Positions 16,494-25,318 of a stretch of DNA of 64,000 nt are shown piece after piece. Source of the DNA: CAYQOX01 sp964419335 (GTDB lineage: Bacteria > Hinthialibacterota > Hinthialibacteria > Hinthialibacterales > Hinthialibacteraceae); contig CAYQOX010000005.1 of NCBI GenBank assembly GCA_964419335.1, positions 62,001 through 126,000 on the forward strand, in the 5' to 3' direction. The notes under the pieces are model-generated. The model saw only the letters and a list, made by a program, of their open reading frames with translations, was not told the DNA's origin and did no database searches. Every line of letters starts with the position of its first letter. The stretch's first letter is position 1. The position numbers and the translations under genes were made by a program.

Positions 16494-17870
16494 GTGAAAA
16501 ATAAACGTTTCTTTGTATGTTCGGAATGCGGTGCCTCCCAAGGAAAATGGTTTGGACGTTGTCCCCACTGTGGTGAATGGAATACAGCCCTTGAAGAAAA
16601 AGAACGAGCAACCACCACGCGAGATCAAACCCTAAAACGTAAAAACGCCTCTTCCCCTCCCCTACCCATTAAAGATATCACTTCGACCGAAACAAAACGT
16701 TTCATAACCGGGATTTCAGAGCTCGATCGAGTGTTGGGTGGTGGTTTGCTTCCTGGAGCCGCAGTACTTCTTGGAGGAGAACCGGGGATTGGAAAGTCTA
16801 CCATCCTGCTGCAAATCGCTAACCGAATCGCCACAGAATATGGGAATGTGCTTTATATTAGTGGAGAGGAATCTCCCTCTCAAATCAAACTACGTGCCGA
16901 ACGCTTGGAGGCTATTTCTTCAGAACTCTATGTGAAAGCCGAAAATCAACTAGAGGAAATGATTTCCGATATTCGGAATCAAAAGCCATTCATGACCGTG
17001 GTTGATTCCATACAAACCACAACATGGTCACAACTTACATCAGCTCCAGGGAGTGTGGCTCAAGTGCGGGATTGTACCGCTTTGTTAGTTCAATTGGCGA
17101 AAGAAACAAATACGCCAATTGTGCTGGTTGGGCATGTTACCAAGGAAGGTCACATCGCCGGGCCACGTATGATGGAGCATTTAGTAGATGTGGTGTTGTA
17201 TTTCGAAGGAGACCGCCATCATCACTACCGTTTATTGCGGGGAGTGAAAAATCGATTTGGTTCGACCCATGAGATTGGCTTATTCGAAATGAGCGGTAAA
17301 GGTTTGATCGAGATCACCAATCCCGCAGGCATTTTTGCGGGAAGAAAAGGCGAACGTCCCTCAGGATCGGCCGTGACGGTCACCTTAGAGGGCAACCGTC
17401 CTCTACTCATCGAAATCCAAGCCTTGGTTGCTCCATTTCATGGGTATGGTTTTCCTCGTCGCACGGTGACTGGGATTGACGGGAATCGGCTGGCCATGAT
17501 CCTGGCGATTTTGGAAAAACGATTGCATTTGCCATTGGGTGAACGAGACGTATATGTTAATGTAACCGGAGGAATAACGATTCATGAACCGGCGGGAGAT
17601 CTGGGCATTGCTTGTGCGATTTTATCCAGTTATTTTGACATTTCTCTGCCTTCACAGTACATTTTATATGGAGAGCTAGGTTTAGCGGGCGAAGTCCGTC
17701 CAGTTCGTGGAGCCTGGCAACGGATCAGCGAAGCCCGTCAACTTGGCTATATGCAGGGCATTATTCCAGAAGGAAATGCACAAGAGCTTGCAAGACAGGG
17801 GATTCCGTTAGATGGATTGCAGCAAGTGAAAAACATCGAAGAGGTTCGATCCACTCATTTTCCATCATGA
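16494..17870 (+). CDS. radA: DNA repair protein RadA (Sms)
   Basis: 458 residues from GTG 16494, with GAGGGA five nt upstream. The N-terminal zinc finger CSECGASQGKWFGRCPHCGE is complete. The RecA-like core has Walker A GGEPGIGKSTI, and the KNRFGSTHEIGLFEM motif specific to RadA. The C-terminal part is the Lon-protease-like domain (SGSAVTVTLEGNRPLLIEIQ, GITIHEPAGDLGIACAILSS), which lacks proteolytic activity. RadA is a branch-migration helicase in recombinational repair in the cytoplasm. It lies 20 nt after the MCE gene. Its stop overlaps the next gene's start (ATGA), so radA and the PIN-TRAM gene are coupled. In many Firmicutes disA lies between these two; it is absent here. Confidence 0.96.
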   Translation: MKNKRFFVCSECGASQGKWFGRCPHCGEWNTALEEKERATTTRDQTLKRKNASSPPLPIKDITSTETKRFITGISELDRVLGGGLLPGAAVLLGGEPGIGKSTILLQIANRIATEYGNVLYISGEESPSQIKLRAERLEAISSELYVKAENQLEEMISDIRNQKPFMTVVDSIQTTTWSQLTSAPGSVAQVRDCTALLVQLAKETNTPIVLVGHVTKEGHIAGPRMMEHLVDVVLYFEGDRHHHYRLLRGVKNRFGSTHEIGLFEMSGKGLIEITNPAGIFAGRKGERPSGSAVTVTLEGNRPLLIEIQALVAPFHGYGFPRRTVTGIDGNRLAMILAILEKRLHLPLGERDVYVNVTGGITIHEPAGDLGIACAILSSYFDISLPSQYILYGELGLAGEVRPVRGAWQRISEARQLGYMQGIIPEGNAQELARQGIPLDGLQQVKNIEEVRSTHFPS

Positions 17871-18919
17871 AAGATAAAAAATTCCATACCCCAGAGCACG
17901 ACACACCCTTTCTTCGGGTCGTGCGATTGATGTTTATAATCATTGTGGGATTTCTAACCTACCAATGGGCCTTGTATATTGATCCTCATATATTGATACG
18001 CGATCTCTACATCTATGTATGCTGCGGAACTTTGGTGGCCATCGTGATCGTAATCATTGAGAGCCAAATACGGAATGCCTATCCGCAAGAGCTGTTGATA
18101 GGGCTATTTGGGCTGGTGTGTGGTCTGTCCACCTCGGTTTTAATTCAATTTGCCCTGCCCGAAAATCAACCTCAAATTTCCCGCGACGTCACCCGCATCG
18201 CACTGCATTTATTTTTAGGATATGTGGGAATCACGATTGGTCTTCGCTATGCTCACCGCTTGGATTTCAATTCGTTTTTAGCCCGCAGTGAAGATCGATT
18301 GTATGGAGCAAAAATCCTCGATACCAGCGTCTTGATCGATGGGCGCATCGTTGAAATTACCGAAGCGGGATTTATAGAAAGTCTGATCATCATCCCCTCC
18401 TTCGTGATTAATGAACTCCAAATTCTTTCAGATTCTGAAGATCATCTTAAACGCACCAAGGGACGACGTGGACTTGATGTATCCAAACGATTGCAAACCC
18501 ATGGCAAGGCCGATGTGGAAGTGCTGGAAGAAGATTTTCCCAATTTGCCCGATGTGGATAAAAAATTACTAGCCCTTTCGAAAAAATACGAAGGCATTCT
18601 CGTAACCATGGATTACAATTTGACCAAAGTGGCTCAAATTGAAGGGATACGCATTTTGAATATAAACCAATTAGCCCAGTCCCTTAAAACCGTAGTGCTT
18701 CCCGGGGAAGAACTGGAAATTCATATACTGCGTGAAGGGAAAGAGCCTAATCAAGGGGTGGGCTATCTAGATGATGGAACCATGATCGTAGTAGAAAACG
18801 GCCGAAAATGGATAGGAGAAACTGTAGAAATTCATGTGGCCTCTATTTTACAGACTTCTGCGGGACGTATGATTTTCGCAAAACTAAAAGAAGAGACACC
18901 CCAAAGTCAAACCGCTTAA
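17867..18919 (+). CDS. Membrane PIN-TRAM domain protein (YacL-like)
   Basis: 350 residues. Four hydrophobic segments occupy about 19-135 (VVRLMFIIIVGFLTYQW, IYVCCGTLVAIVIVIIE, LLIGLFGLVCGLSTSVLIQF, LHLFLGYVGITIGL). A PIN nuclease domain follows at about 148-270: LDTSVLIDGRIVEI provides the first catalytic Asp, NELQILSDSED, GLDVSKRL, and VTMDYNLTKVAQI the last acidic residues. A TRAM domain closes the protein (about 275-340). Bacillus YacL has the same architecture and genomic place after radA. Proposed roles are RNA or DNA cleavage at the membrane, but the substrate is not established. It overlaps radA by 4 nt and precedes a glycosyltransferase by 22 nt. Confidence 0.92.
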   Translation: MKDKKFHTPEHDTPFLRVVRLMFIIIVGFLTYQWALYIDPHILIRDLYIYVCCGTLVAIVIVIIESQIRNAYPQELLIGLFGLVCGLSTSVLIQFALPENQPQISRDVTRIALHLFLGYVGITIGLRYAHRLDFNSFLARSEDRLYGAKILDTSVLIDGRIVEITEAGFIESLIIIPSFVINELQILSDSEDHLKRTKGRRGLDVSKRLQTHGKADVEVLEEDFPNLPDVDKKLLALSKKYEGILVTMDYNLTKVAQIEGIRILNINQLAQSLKTVVLPGEELEIHILREGKEPNQGVGYLDDGTMIVVENGRKWIGETVEIHVASILQTSAGRMIFAKLKEETPQSQTA

Positions 18920-18941
18920 TCTCCCACAGGATGGATACTCT

Positions 18942-19895
18942 ATGAACCCAACCTCGTTTCAAGGCCCCTTCGTTTCAGTTATCATACTTAATTACAACGG
19001 GAAAAAATTTGTTGAACGATGCCTCGATACAGTATTGGCAGATCCCTACCAACCCAAGGAAATCCTCTTCGTTGATAACGCCTCAACGGATGATTCTCTC
19101 GACCTCGTGTGGAAATACCAAGATCGAATCACCATCGTGGAAAATGAAAAAAACTTCGGTTTTCCCAAAGGTTGTAACGAAGGCATTCGAATCGCACGGG
19201 GAGATATCATCGTCCTCTTAAACATTGATACGGCCGTACGTCCTGATTGGCTGCATGGTTTGATACAACCCATGATCGATTTCCCCGACGTTGGCATCAC
19301 AGGCTCTAAACTGTTGTTTTTGGATGGGAAAAGCATTCAATTCGCCGGCGGGGGTATGCAACCCAATGGTTTAACCTACCATGATGGCTACGCTTTGCCG
19401 GATGACGGTTCCTACAATGTGCCAAGAAATGTGGAATATATAACCGGCGCCTCGATGGCGGTGCGGCGAGAAATTTTGGATCGCTTGGGAGGGCTGGATG
19501 AAGGTTTCCCGTTATATTTTGAGGATATCGATTTATGTTGTCGTGCACGGAAATTGGGGTATCGGGTGCGGTATCAGCCCGATTCAGTAGTGTATCACTT
19601 CGAAACCTTTGGAACCAAGAAACAGAGTTTTACCTATTATTATAAGTATCATCGCGGGCGAATGCGATTTTTACTTAAACACTTTGGGATGAACTATTTT
19701 CTTTTCACTTTCCTGCCCGAAGAATGGCGTTGGTACAAACAATGTAACCTCCATCAACAATTATTGCCATTACTCTTCGCCTACGCAACTCAATGGATCA
19801 AAGCTCCTTACTTTTGGACAAAAGGATTTATCCTACGAAGACTACCTTTCTCTTACTCTGTACCATGTTCAAGCGCACAAACTGAGGTACAATAA
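18942..19895 (+). CDS. Glycosyltransferase family 2
   Basis: 317 residues. The GT-A fold is clear: VSVIILNYNGKKFVERCLDT, VDNASTDDS, NFGFPKGCNEGIRIARGDI, and the nucleotide-sugar/metal site in LLNIDTAV. ITGASMAVRREILDRLGGL and EGFPLYFEDIDLCCRARKLG are typical of rhamnosyltransferase-like GT2 enzymes. No long transmembrane helix is present apart from a hydrophobic C-terminal stretch near 255, so it probably works at the inner face of the membrane on envelope glycans. ATG 18942 lies 22 nt after the PIN-TRAM gene. The methyltransferase downstream is 33 nt away, and both may modify the same glycan or lipid. Sugar donor and acceptor are unknown. Confidence 0.88.
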   Translation: MNPTSFQGPFVSVIILNYNGKKFVERCLDTVLADPYQPKEILFVDNASTDDSLDLVWKYQDRITIVENEKNFGFPKGCNEGIRIARGDIIVLLNIDTAVRPDWLHGLIQPMIDFPDVGITGSKLLFLDGKSIQFAGGGMQPNGLTYHDGYALPDDGSYNVPRNVEYITGASMAVRREILDRLGGLDEGFPLYFEDIDLCCRARKLGYRVRYQPDSVVYHFETFGTKKQSFTYYYKYHRGRMRFLLKHFGMNYFLFTFLPEEWRWYKQCNLHQQLLPLLFAYATQWIKAPYFWTKGFILRRLPFSYSVPCSSAQTEVQ

Positions 19896-19928
19896 AACTT
19901 CAATTTAAAATCTTCTTATAGCGGTGAG

Positions 19929-20600
19929 ATGGATACTCCCCCTCACGATAACATTATGAAGAAACCGGCTTTTTATTCCTGGATAGATCATCAGAAAGCC
20001 GCAGAGGCGCAATTGGGGGAAATTGCGCGCCTTACCGGCTTGGGACAAGGTAGGATGCTTGAAATTAATTGTGGAGAAGGTACTTATTTAGCCCATTTTC
20101 AAAAAAATGGGTGGGAATGCTTGGGAATTTGCAACAATGAAGACCAGGCCCTGCGCGTTTACGAAAATTACGATCTGTTAGCCTTGGTAGGCTCTCCACA
20201 GGAACTTGGGATTCCACGTGCCTCATATGATTTAGTTCGTTTACGGGGCGATTTGGCAATGAACGAAGATCCACACCAACTCATGAACCTCGCCTTTGAA
20301 GTGACTTCGCCCACTGGATTTGTTATCGCAGAAACATGGAACCAAAGCGGATGGCCTATACGGCCAAAACATGAAACCAGCCAACAATTTACAGGACAAC
20401 AATTGCGAGAACTAGCGGTAGAAGCCGGGCTTGAAATCGGGGGAATTATCGCACCTGAACTGGGTGAACCTATTTGGACTCCGTTGATGCCTGAAATGAA
20501 AAAACCGGCTTGGTGGCGTCGTAGTATCGATAAAATCCAAGGGTTCATCGATCGTGGCTCGATATTGATTCTTTTCGCTCAACGCCCACCCTTATCTTAA
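19929..20600 (+). CDS. Class I SAM-dependent methyltransferase
   Basis: 223 residues. The SAM-binding motif is MLEINCGEGTYLAHFQKNGW (motif I with GEG), then LGICNNEDQALRVYENYD (the acidic end of strand 2 is replaced by Asn), and YDLVRLRGDLAMNEDPHQLM for motifs around the substrate pocket. This pattern fits the methyltransferase_23 group that often modifies sugars or lipids. A start at ATG 19929 is used; an in-frame ATG 33 nt later (MKKPAFYSW) is a good alternative. It sits between the glycosyltransferase and nrnA, so it may act on an envelope glycan. The weak conservation of the acidic residue that normally binds the SAM ribose lowers certainty about activity. Confidence 0.78.
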   Translation: MDTPPHDNIMKKPAFYSWIDHQKAAEAQLGEIARLTGLGQGRMLEINCGEGTYLAHFQKNGWECLGICNNEDQALRVYENYDLLALVGSPQELGIPRASYDLVRLRGDLAMNEDPHQLMNLAFEVTSPTGFVIAETWNQSGWPIRPKHETSQQFTGQQLRELAVEAGLEIGGIIAPELGEPIWTPLMPEMKKPAWWRRSIDKIQGFIDRGSILILFAQRPPLS

Positions 20601-20628
20601 AAATGTATAGGTTTTTCGGAGGACTGCA

Positions 20629-21627
20629 TTGACCGACATTCAAACCTGGGAGCCGATTGTAAAAGAACTCCAATCCGCAACAAAAATCTTAGTATCAAGC
20701 CACTTGCGTCCCGACGGAGACGCCGTGGGCGCCGGGTTGGCCTTTAGCCGTTTGCTTAAGAAAATGGGAAAAGAAAGGACCTTGGTTTTGCAAGATGATC
20801 CAGGAAAAATGTATCACCCCTTTTATGAGAAAAACGAACTCACTCTGTATCATGAAAACCTGGATTTTTCCACTTTTGATTTAATCGTTCTTCTTGATGC
20901 TGGAGAATGGTATCGCATGGGGGAAATCAGTGAGAAACTGGATTATTCTTCATGGAATAAAACCTGTATCGATCATCATCCCCCTATGAACGATTTCGAG
21001 GGGTTGCGTTATGTCGATGAGAGTGCATCCTCGACCACTTTGTTGATCTATCGTTTGTTAAAGCATCTTGAGATTGAATTAACTCCTGATTTGGCTGAAC
21101 CTATTTATTTGGGAATGATGACCGACACCCAAAATTTCCATCTCAATAATACGACAGAAGAAGCCCACGGGATCGCAGCCGAGTGTCTGCGGGCAGGAGT
21201 GAAACCAGAAAGTGTACATGAACCCGTTTATGGGACCCTACGCTTCTCACAACTGAATTTACGCACCGCTGCATGTCAGACGATTGAACTACACGCCAAA
21301 GGGACAATTGGAACCATGTACACTACCCAAAAGATGTTCCAAGAAGCGGGAGCCGAATGGTGGGAAGACGAAGGGTTCTGTGACTTGGTACGTTCCATCG
21401 AAAAAGTCATCGTAGGAATTTACTTTCGAGAAGAACCCGATGGCAGCATTAAGGTTAGCTGGCGCTCTAAAGGGGAAATCGACATTTCCATTTCGGCACG
21501 ATCCTTTGGGGGGGGAGGCCATAAACGCGCCGCTGGGGCTGTCATGAACCTCCCGATTCAGGAAGCCAAATCCCGCACTTTACAAGAACTTTACGATAGG
21601 TTGGGAGAAGATCTAGTCAAGATCTAA
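20629..21627 (+). CDS. nrnA: DHH/DHHA1 phosphoesterase, NrnA-like (oligoribonuclease/pAp phosphatase)
   Basis: 332 residues from TTG 20629; GGAGGA lies 5 nt upstream and no ATG fits. DHH-domain metal ligands are HLRPDGDAVG (His25, Asp29, Asp31), LIVLLDAGEW (Asp), and CIDHHPP (Asp115-His116-His117). MMTDTQNFHLNNTT adds the last DHH-domain Asp. The DHHA1 domain carries FGGGGHKRAAGA at the C-terminus. The family degrades nanoRNAs of two to five nucleotides and hydrolyses 3'-phosphoadenosine 5'-phosphate to AMP, with Mn2+ in the cytoplasm. Its 3' end overlaps the convergent gene at 21613 by 15 nt. With radA and a PIN nuclease upstream, the locus is enriched for nucleic-acid metabolism. Confidence 0.93.
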   Translation: MTDIQTWEPIVKELQSATKILVSSHLRPDGDAVGAGLAFSRLLKKMGKERTLVLQDDPGKMYHPFYEKNELTLYHENLDFSTFDLIVLLDAGEWYRMGEISEKLDYSSWNKTCIDHHPPMNDFEGLRYVDESASSTTLLIYRLLKHLEIELTPDLAEPIYLGMMTDTQNFHLNNTTEEAHGIAAECLRAGVKPESVHEPVYGTLRFSQLNLRTAACQTIELHAKGTIGTMYTTQKMFQEAGAEWWEDEGFCDLVRSIEKVIVGIYFREEPDGSIKVSWRSKGEIDISISARSFGGGGHKRAAGAVMNLPIQEAKSRTLQELYDRLGEDLVKI

Positions 21628-22227
21628 GTAAGGCGTCCGTGGAGGCATGCGAACCCCCGAGAGGAGTTCGACTCTCACTCGCACCACTTTATCCCAATCC
21701 AGCATCCAGGTATCAACCGCAAAAGGCTTCATCGTTTGTGGATATACTTTAAAGAGATTTACTCGCTTTTGGTACATGCGGCGGTTTTGCTCATCATAAA
21801 AGCGAAATTGAACCTCCAGGCGTTCATAACCTACCATTGTGCGATTGACGATATAACCGCGAATATATCGGTTGGCCTCGCGAAATGACCAGTATTTCTG
21901 AGGATACATTTCTAAATGGCTCACTTCGGCGGGCGGACTCGAATAAAACGGAATCTCTTTTCCCATGAGAAGAAAGGTGTTGGTTGCATCGGTCACGACG
22001 GGGCTATCGGATGGGAGTAAATTATCCTCATCCGACTCAATCTCTTTGACCCACCATTGGGGAATAATTTCCGTATACCCATGACGGTCAATGATGTAGC
22101 GTTTATAGGATTTCTCACCGAGCAATTCACCCGTAAAAATATCACCGGCTTTCATGGTAATGCGATCCCCATGGGAGAGGGAGACAAAACATACAATTAT
22201 GGTTATTGTTTGAATAATTTTCTTCAT
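21613..22227 (-). CDS. Exported hypothetical protein with FxLyD-like domain
   Basis: 204 residues. MKKIIQTITIIVCFVSLSHG is a signal peptide. Residues 22-70 (ITMKAGDIFTGELLGEKS, YTEIIPQWWVKEIESDE) resemble the small beta 'nucleotide-free' module often seen in Planctomycetes-type exported proteins that begins 'L.dGr...G.l'. Residues about 105-190 (YIRGYIVNRTMVGYERLEVQ, DEQNRRMYQKRVNLF) look like an FxLyD or DUF3426-type Ig-like domain, akin to the C-terminus of the TPR lipoprotein at 10784. No enzymatic motif is visible. The 3' end overlaps nrnA by 15 nt on the opposite strand. Function unknown. Confidence 0.72.
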   Translation of the reverse strand: MKKIIQTITIIVCFVSLSHGDRITMKAGDIFTGELLGEKSYKRYIIDRHGYTEIIPQWWVKEIESDEDNLLPSDSPVVTDATNTFLLMGKEIPFYSSPPAEVSHLEMYPQKYWSFREANRYIRGYIVNRTMVGYERLEVQFRFYDEQNRRMYQKRVNLFKVYPQTMKPFAVDTWMLDWDKVVRVRVELLSGVRMPPRTPYLDLD

Positions 22228-22367
22228 AAATCACCAATTCATGGGAATACTTGGTTCTATTATACATCGGAAACCTTTAACCGAGGTTGAGAGTTCATCA
22301 TAATTTCTTTGTAAATGAAGATCAAAAAAAGAGTTTTGTAAACCTTGCGATAAAAAAGAAAAAACGT

Positions 22368-24152
22368 ATGAAACTTAATTCTTTCTATTTATATCCAATT
22401 GTATTTCTACTATCCCTCCTCTCGCTCCCGATACAAGCAGCGCAAGAACATGGAGCAACGTTTTTAATTCAAAACCGGTGGGGTGGAATTATTGGCATCG
22501 CGCTTTCAAAAGATTTAGAAACCTCTGAAGTGGAAATTGTCAGGCCTCCCGGTGATTCGAACGAAACGCCACCGATACTTGATTTAGAACTGGCCGGCGA
22601 AGGGGGGTATCAAATTACAGGAAACGGACGAGTTCTCCCTATTGGAAATGTTCAACTGCCCGATTCATTTTGGAGTCCCCTAGAGAATTGCAAAGGATTC
22701 GCATTAACGAAAACAGGAACGGGCGGATGGTTTTTTACTCGCAACCGTCTCGTAGGACGCGGCCATCGGCCGGATTTGGTCTTTCCCGTATTTGACGAAA
22801 AGAAAGAAATTAGCGATATCGAATTTGATTCAACAAGACAACAGCTGGTGATTCTCTTTGAAAATGGTGAGATTACCGTTTGTACACGCAAAAATATTGA
22901 ATCCTATCCCCCCATTGAGTTAGAAGAAGATCATGCCCTGGATATCGAGTTCAGTCCTACGGGTTTTTATGTGCTTACTCACGCTTCCAAAGTGTATCAT
23001 GTAACAAAACAAGAAGTGGAGAAAATCCCTTTTTCTATTGAATTAGGCGAAGGGGTATCACGCGATTTAGAATTATCGCCGTTTGGAAAAGGCTTTTATA
23101 TTCTCACTGCGTATGGAGATATTTACGCTTTTGATGGAGCCCCAGAAATTGATACGATGCCACTTACGCTGGACATCGCTGTTGATTTGGAATGGATCAT
23201 AAAAGAAGATATTCCACGCTGGTTTCCCCCGGGATGGGATACAGAAATTTCGTTCAAATCCGATACAGTGGCGTTGGATCCCGAAGGCCCGCCCAAAATG
23301 ATTTCCTTACATATCAAAAACGCAGAAAACTTATCATGGTTTCGAACCGAACTTCATTTTGATCCAAAACTTATCACAATTGATTTATCCAAAGTTCGGG
23401 CAGGCGTCTGGTGGGAGAATAACGCACGCGATGCCCCGGTAGCCGCTTCGTTAGATGTACCAAATGGGAATCTAACCTTGCAAAGTGCAGCCCGATTTTT
23501 TGCCTTTGACGGTGCGAGCGGTAGTGGTGAATTGGTGCGTTTTCCGATCACACCGGCGGGCGATACATCCTCTGCAACAACAACTTTAGAGTTGAATTAT
23601 GGCTATTTCCGGGTAGCCTCTCCAGGAAACGAAACGCCTCAAAAAGCCAATGTGGGTATCTCTTCCTGCACGGTACGAATTGCCCCGGTAAATCCGGTGT
23701 TTGATGTGAGTTGGTCGGTCACCAAACCTCGATCGGCGACACAATCCCTGGAAATCGTTCAACCCGGGGATATCATTCAAGTCGCGCTAGAGGTCGAAGA
23801 AGGCAGTCGGATTCAAGAGGTCAATTTTGATTACCGTTTTTCGCGAGAAACCTTGAACTTTCTTGGAATAACCTTAGGAAAAGCCTGGAATCCCGAAATT
23901 CCTACTCTTCATACTTTTACCATCCCACAACGGGCCAATGAGCAGGAGGTGGTTGAAAATCAAACGATCATCGCGGAACAAGCAGGAGCCTGCCGGGATG
24001 AGAAAAGCCATTTGGTCTTACTATTTTTCGAAGTAAAAAATGAAGGTATAATAGAAGTTGAATTTCCTTCCCTTCAAGTTAAAGGCCACAGAGGGCAAGA
24101 ATTGGAGATGGAAATTCAAAACCAAAAAATTTTCGTGCATCCTAGAGAATAG
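22368..24152 (+). CDS. Exported protein with beta-propeller-like region and two cohesin-like modules
   Basis: 594 residues from ATG 22368, which begins a signal peptide (FYLYPIVFLLSLLSLPIQAA); an upstream start at 22287 would bury it. Residues 30-290 carry repeats of about 40-50 residues (ISDIEFDSTRQQLVILFENG, ALDIEFSPTGFYVLTHAS, SRDLELSPFGKGFYILTAYG) consistent with a beta-propeller. Residues about 300-450 and 465-590 each resemble a cohesin domain (SWFRTELHFDPKLITIDLS; PGDIIQVALEVEEGSRIQEV, FDYRFSRETLNFLGITLGKA). Cohesins bind dockerins in cellulosomes, but cohesin-like modules also occur alone in many non-cellulosomal bacteria. No dockerin is seen in the window. Likely an extracellular assembly or adhesion protein. 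Confidence 0.7.
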   Translation: MKLNSFYLYPIVFLLSLLSLPIQAAQEHGATFLIQNRWGGIIGIALSKDLETSEVEIVRPPGDSNETPPILDLELAGEGGYQITGNGRVLPIGNVQLPDSFWSPLENCKGFALTKTGTGGWFFTRNRLVGRGHRPDLVFPVFDEKKEISDIEFDSTRQQLVILFENGEITVCTRKNIESYPPIELEEDHALDIEFSPTGFYVLTHASKVYHVTKQEVEKIPFSIELGEGVSRDLELSPFGKGFYILTAYGDIYAFDGAPEIDTMPLTLDIAVDLEWIIKEDIPRWFPPGWDTEISFKSDTVALDPEGPPKMISLHIKNAENLSWFRTELHFDPKLITIDLSKVRAGVWWENNARDAPVAASLDVPNGNLTLQSAARFFAFDGASGSGELVRFPITPAGDTSSATTTLELNYGYFRVASPGNETPQKANVGISSCTVRIAPVNPVFDVSWSVTKPRSATQSLEIVQPGDIIQVALEVEEGSRIQEVNFDYRFSRETLNFLGITLGKAWNPEIPTLHTFTIPQRANEQEVVENQTIIAEQAGACRDEKSHLVLLFFEVKNEGIIEVEFPSLQVKGHRGQELEMEIQNQKIFVHPRE

Positions 24153-24300
24153 AAAAGGAAGAAATAGGCTATTTGAGTTATGATATAAATGTCATAAAAT
24201 GTAAAAAGAATAGTACTAAGGTTGAACATTCTTCTATTTTGTACGAACATAATCTTGTGATAATTTGATTTAATATTTTCTTATTTAAATAGGTGTCTCA

Positions 24301-24993
24301 ATGAATCAGCTACCAGAAGAACAACCACGTTACGTCATTGATGAAGACCAAAAGAGCGAAAGCAAAATATTACCGGAAGAACAAGCCCGCGCCCTAAAAA
24401 AACTTGTAAATAATGCGGGGCACTTCCTGGATGGGGAAGAACGAGAAGTTTTGCACAAACTCCTAGAAAAGTTGGACCGGGAAACTGAGCGGATTCGCTC
24501 ACTGAAAAAAATGACCGTTGGCGAAAAACCGCTGGACGAATATCTCTCGGAACATCAGCAGAAAAAGAAAGAAAACCATAAAGCCGCGAACAATGATGGT
24601 GAAGAAGAATCTGAAGCCCCTCCCAGGGAAAGAAAATCAATCCAGCATGTGGTAGGATTTAAACCTGAAGAAGTGGTCAAGCGGTATATTGAATGCTGGA
24701 ATCAACAAAAATTCGGCGCTGAATATGATTGTTTTAACCCTGACTTTATCAATACCGATCGTGAATCCTATGTAACAGCACGGCAGAAATTCTATCAGCA
24801 GCAAATGGGACAAGGGGGTATGAGAATCGATTTTGATGATATCGAAAGTTGTAATGTGATTGGAACTGAAGCCGAAGTCGTAGCCACCAAAACGATTCAA
24901 CAAGGAAATCGCAAACCTCAACAAGAACGTGATCTTTATCGTTTGAAATTAATTAATGGGCGGTGGCTTATCGATTACGTGGAACAACTTTAA
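24301..24993 (+). CDS. Hypothetical protein with C-terminal NTF2-like domain
   Basis: 230 residues, no signal peptide. Residues 1-115 are highly charged and probably helical then disordered (DEREVLHKLLEKLDRETE-type heptads, then Lys/Glu-rich linker). Residues 120-230 fit the NTF2/SnoaL-like cone fold: VVKRYIECWNQQKFGAEYDC (helix with conserved Trp), FNPDFINTDRESYV, EAEVVATKTIQQGN, and RDLYRLKLINGRWLIDYVEQ (the final strand pair with Trp). NTF2-like domains serve as small-molecule pockets or dimerisation units, so the job is unknown. The 148-nt upstream gap is AT-rich with a TGATATAAA element (24181-24189) that could be a promoter. A strong terminator follows. Confidence 0.7.
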   Translation: MNQLPEEQPRYVIDEDQKSESKILPEEQARALKKLVNNAGHFLDGEEREVLHKLLEKLDRETERIRSLKKMTVGEKPLDEYLSEHQQKKKENHKAANNDGEEESEAPPRERKSIQHVVGFKPEEVVKRYIECWNQQKFGAEYDCFNPDFINTDRESYVTARQKFYQQQMGQGGMRIDFDDIESCNVIGTEAEVVATKTIQQGNRKPQQERDLYRLKLINGRWLIDYVEQL

Positions 24994-25015
24994 GTATCCT
25001 TCTTCAAAAAAAGCG

Positions 25016-25047
25016 CAAAAACACCCTGTGTTTCAGGGTGTTTTTTT
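25016..25047 (+). terminator. Rho-independent terminator after the NTF2-like gene
   Basis: ACACCCTG/CAGGGTGT (25021-25028 with 25034-25041), extendable by flanking A/T pairs, followed by a seven-T run. Confidence 0.9.
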
Positions 25048-25052
25048 ATAAA

Positions 25053-25087
25053 AAGAAGGCGATCGAATGAACAACGACCGCCTTCTT
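25053..25087 (-). terminator. Terminator of the candidate small RNA
   Basis: On the minus strand AAGAAGGCG/CGCCTTCTT (25079-25087 with 25053-25061) is followed by five T. It stands back to back with the plus-strand terminator at 25016-25047. Confidence 0.75.
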
Positions 25088-25255
25088 TCCGGTTAGCTGT
25101 TGGGATTGGAAAGCCAGGAGAGCATCTATAGGCAAAAAGCCCTAACTGACTCGTGAAATCAACCTGTTTCGAAGTCTGAGTTCAAGCGTTTAATACCCTT
25201 TATCTTCAAAATCAAGTTAATTCGTACCAACCTTGGAAAAGAGGACTGGGGAGTC

Positions 25256-25318
25256 TTAGCTCTCCTCACCTCCGCAGCCACCTGCGCTTGGGTAACAAGA
25301 ACTACCGTCATTAAGCAT
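25256..25318 (-). CDS. Possible 20-residue Gly/Cys peptide with extreme Shine-Dalgarno
   Basis: ATG 25318 opens a 20-codon frame ending SAGGCGGEES then TAA, with two Cys and five Gly. The preceding AGAAAGGAGGTGGTCC (25323-25338) matches the complement of the 16S 3' tail at 15 of 16 positions, far beyond a normal site, with 10 nt between GGAGG and ATG. Such a site argues for translation or for ribosome capture. The Gly-Cys-Gly tail is reminiscent of precursor peptides that are later modified, but no maturase gene is nearby and I do not recognise the family. It lies inside the candidate RNA above. Confidence 0.4.
   Translation of the reverse strand: MLNDGSSCYPSAGGCGGEES

Noticed and set aside
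21640..21690. tRNA-like words (GAGTTCGACTCTC, GCACCA)
   Set aside because: They lie inside the coding sequence of the exported protein at 21613-22227, and no acceptor or anticodon stem can be drawn.
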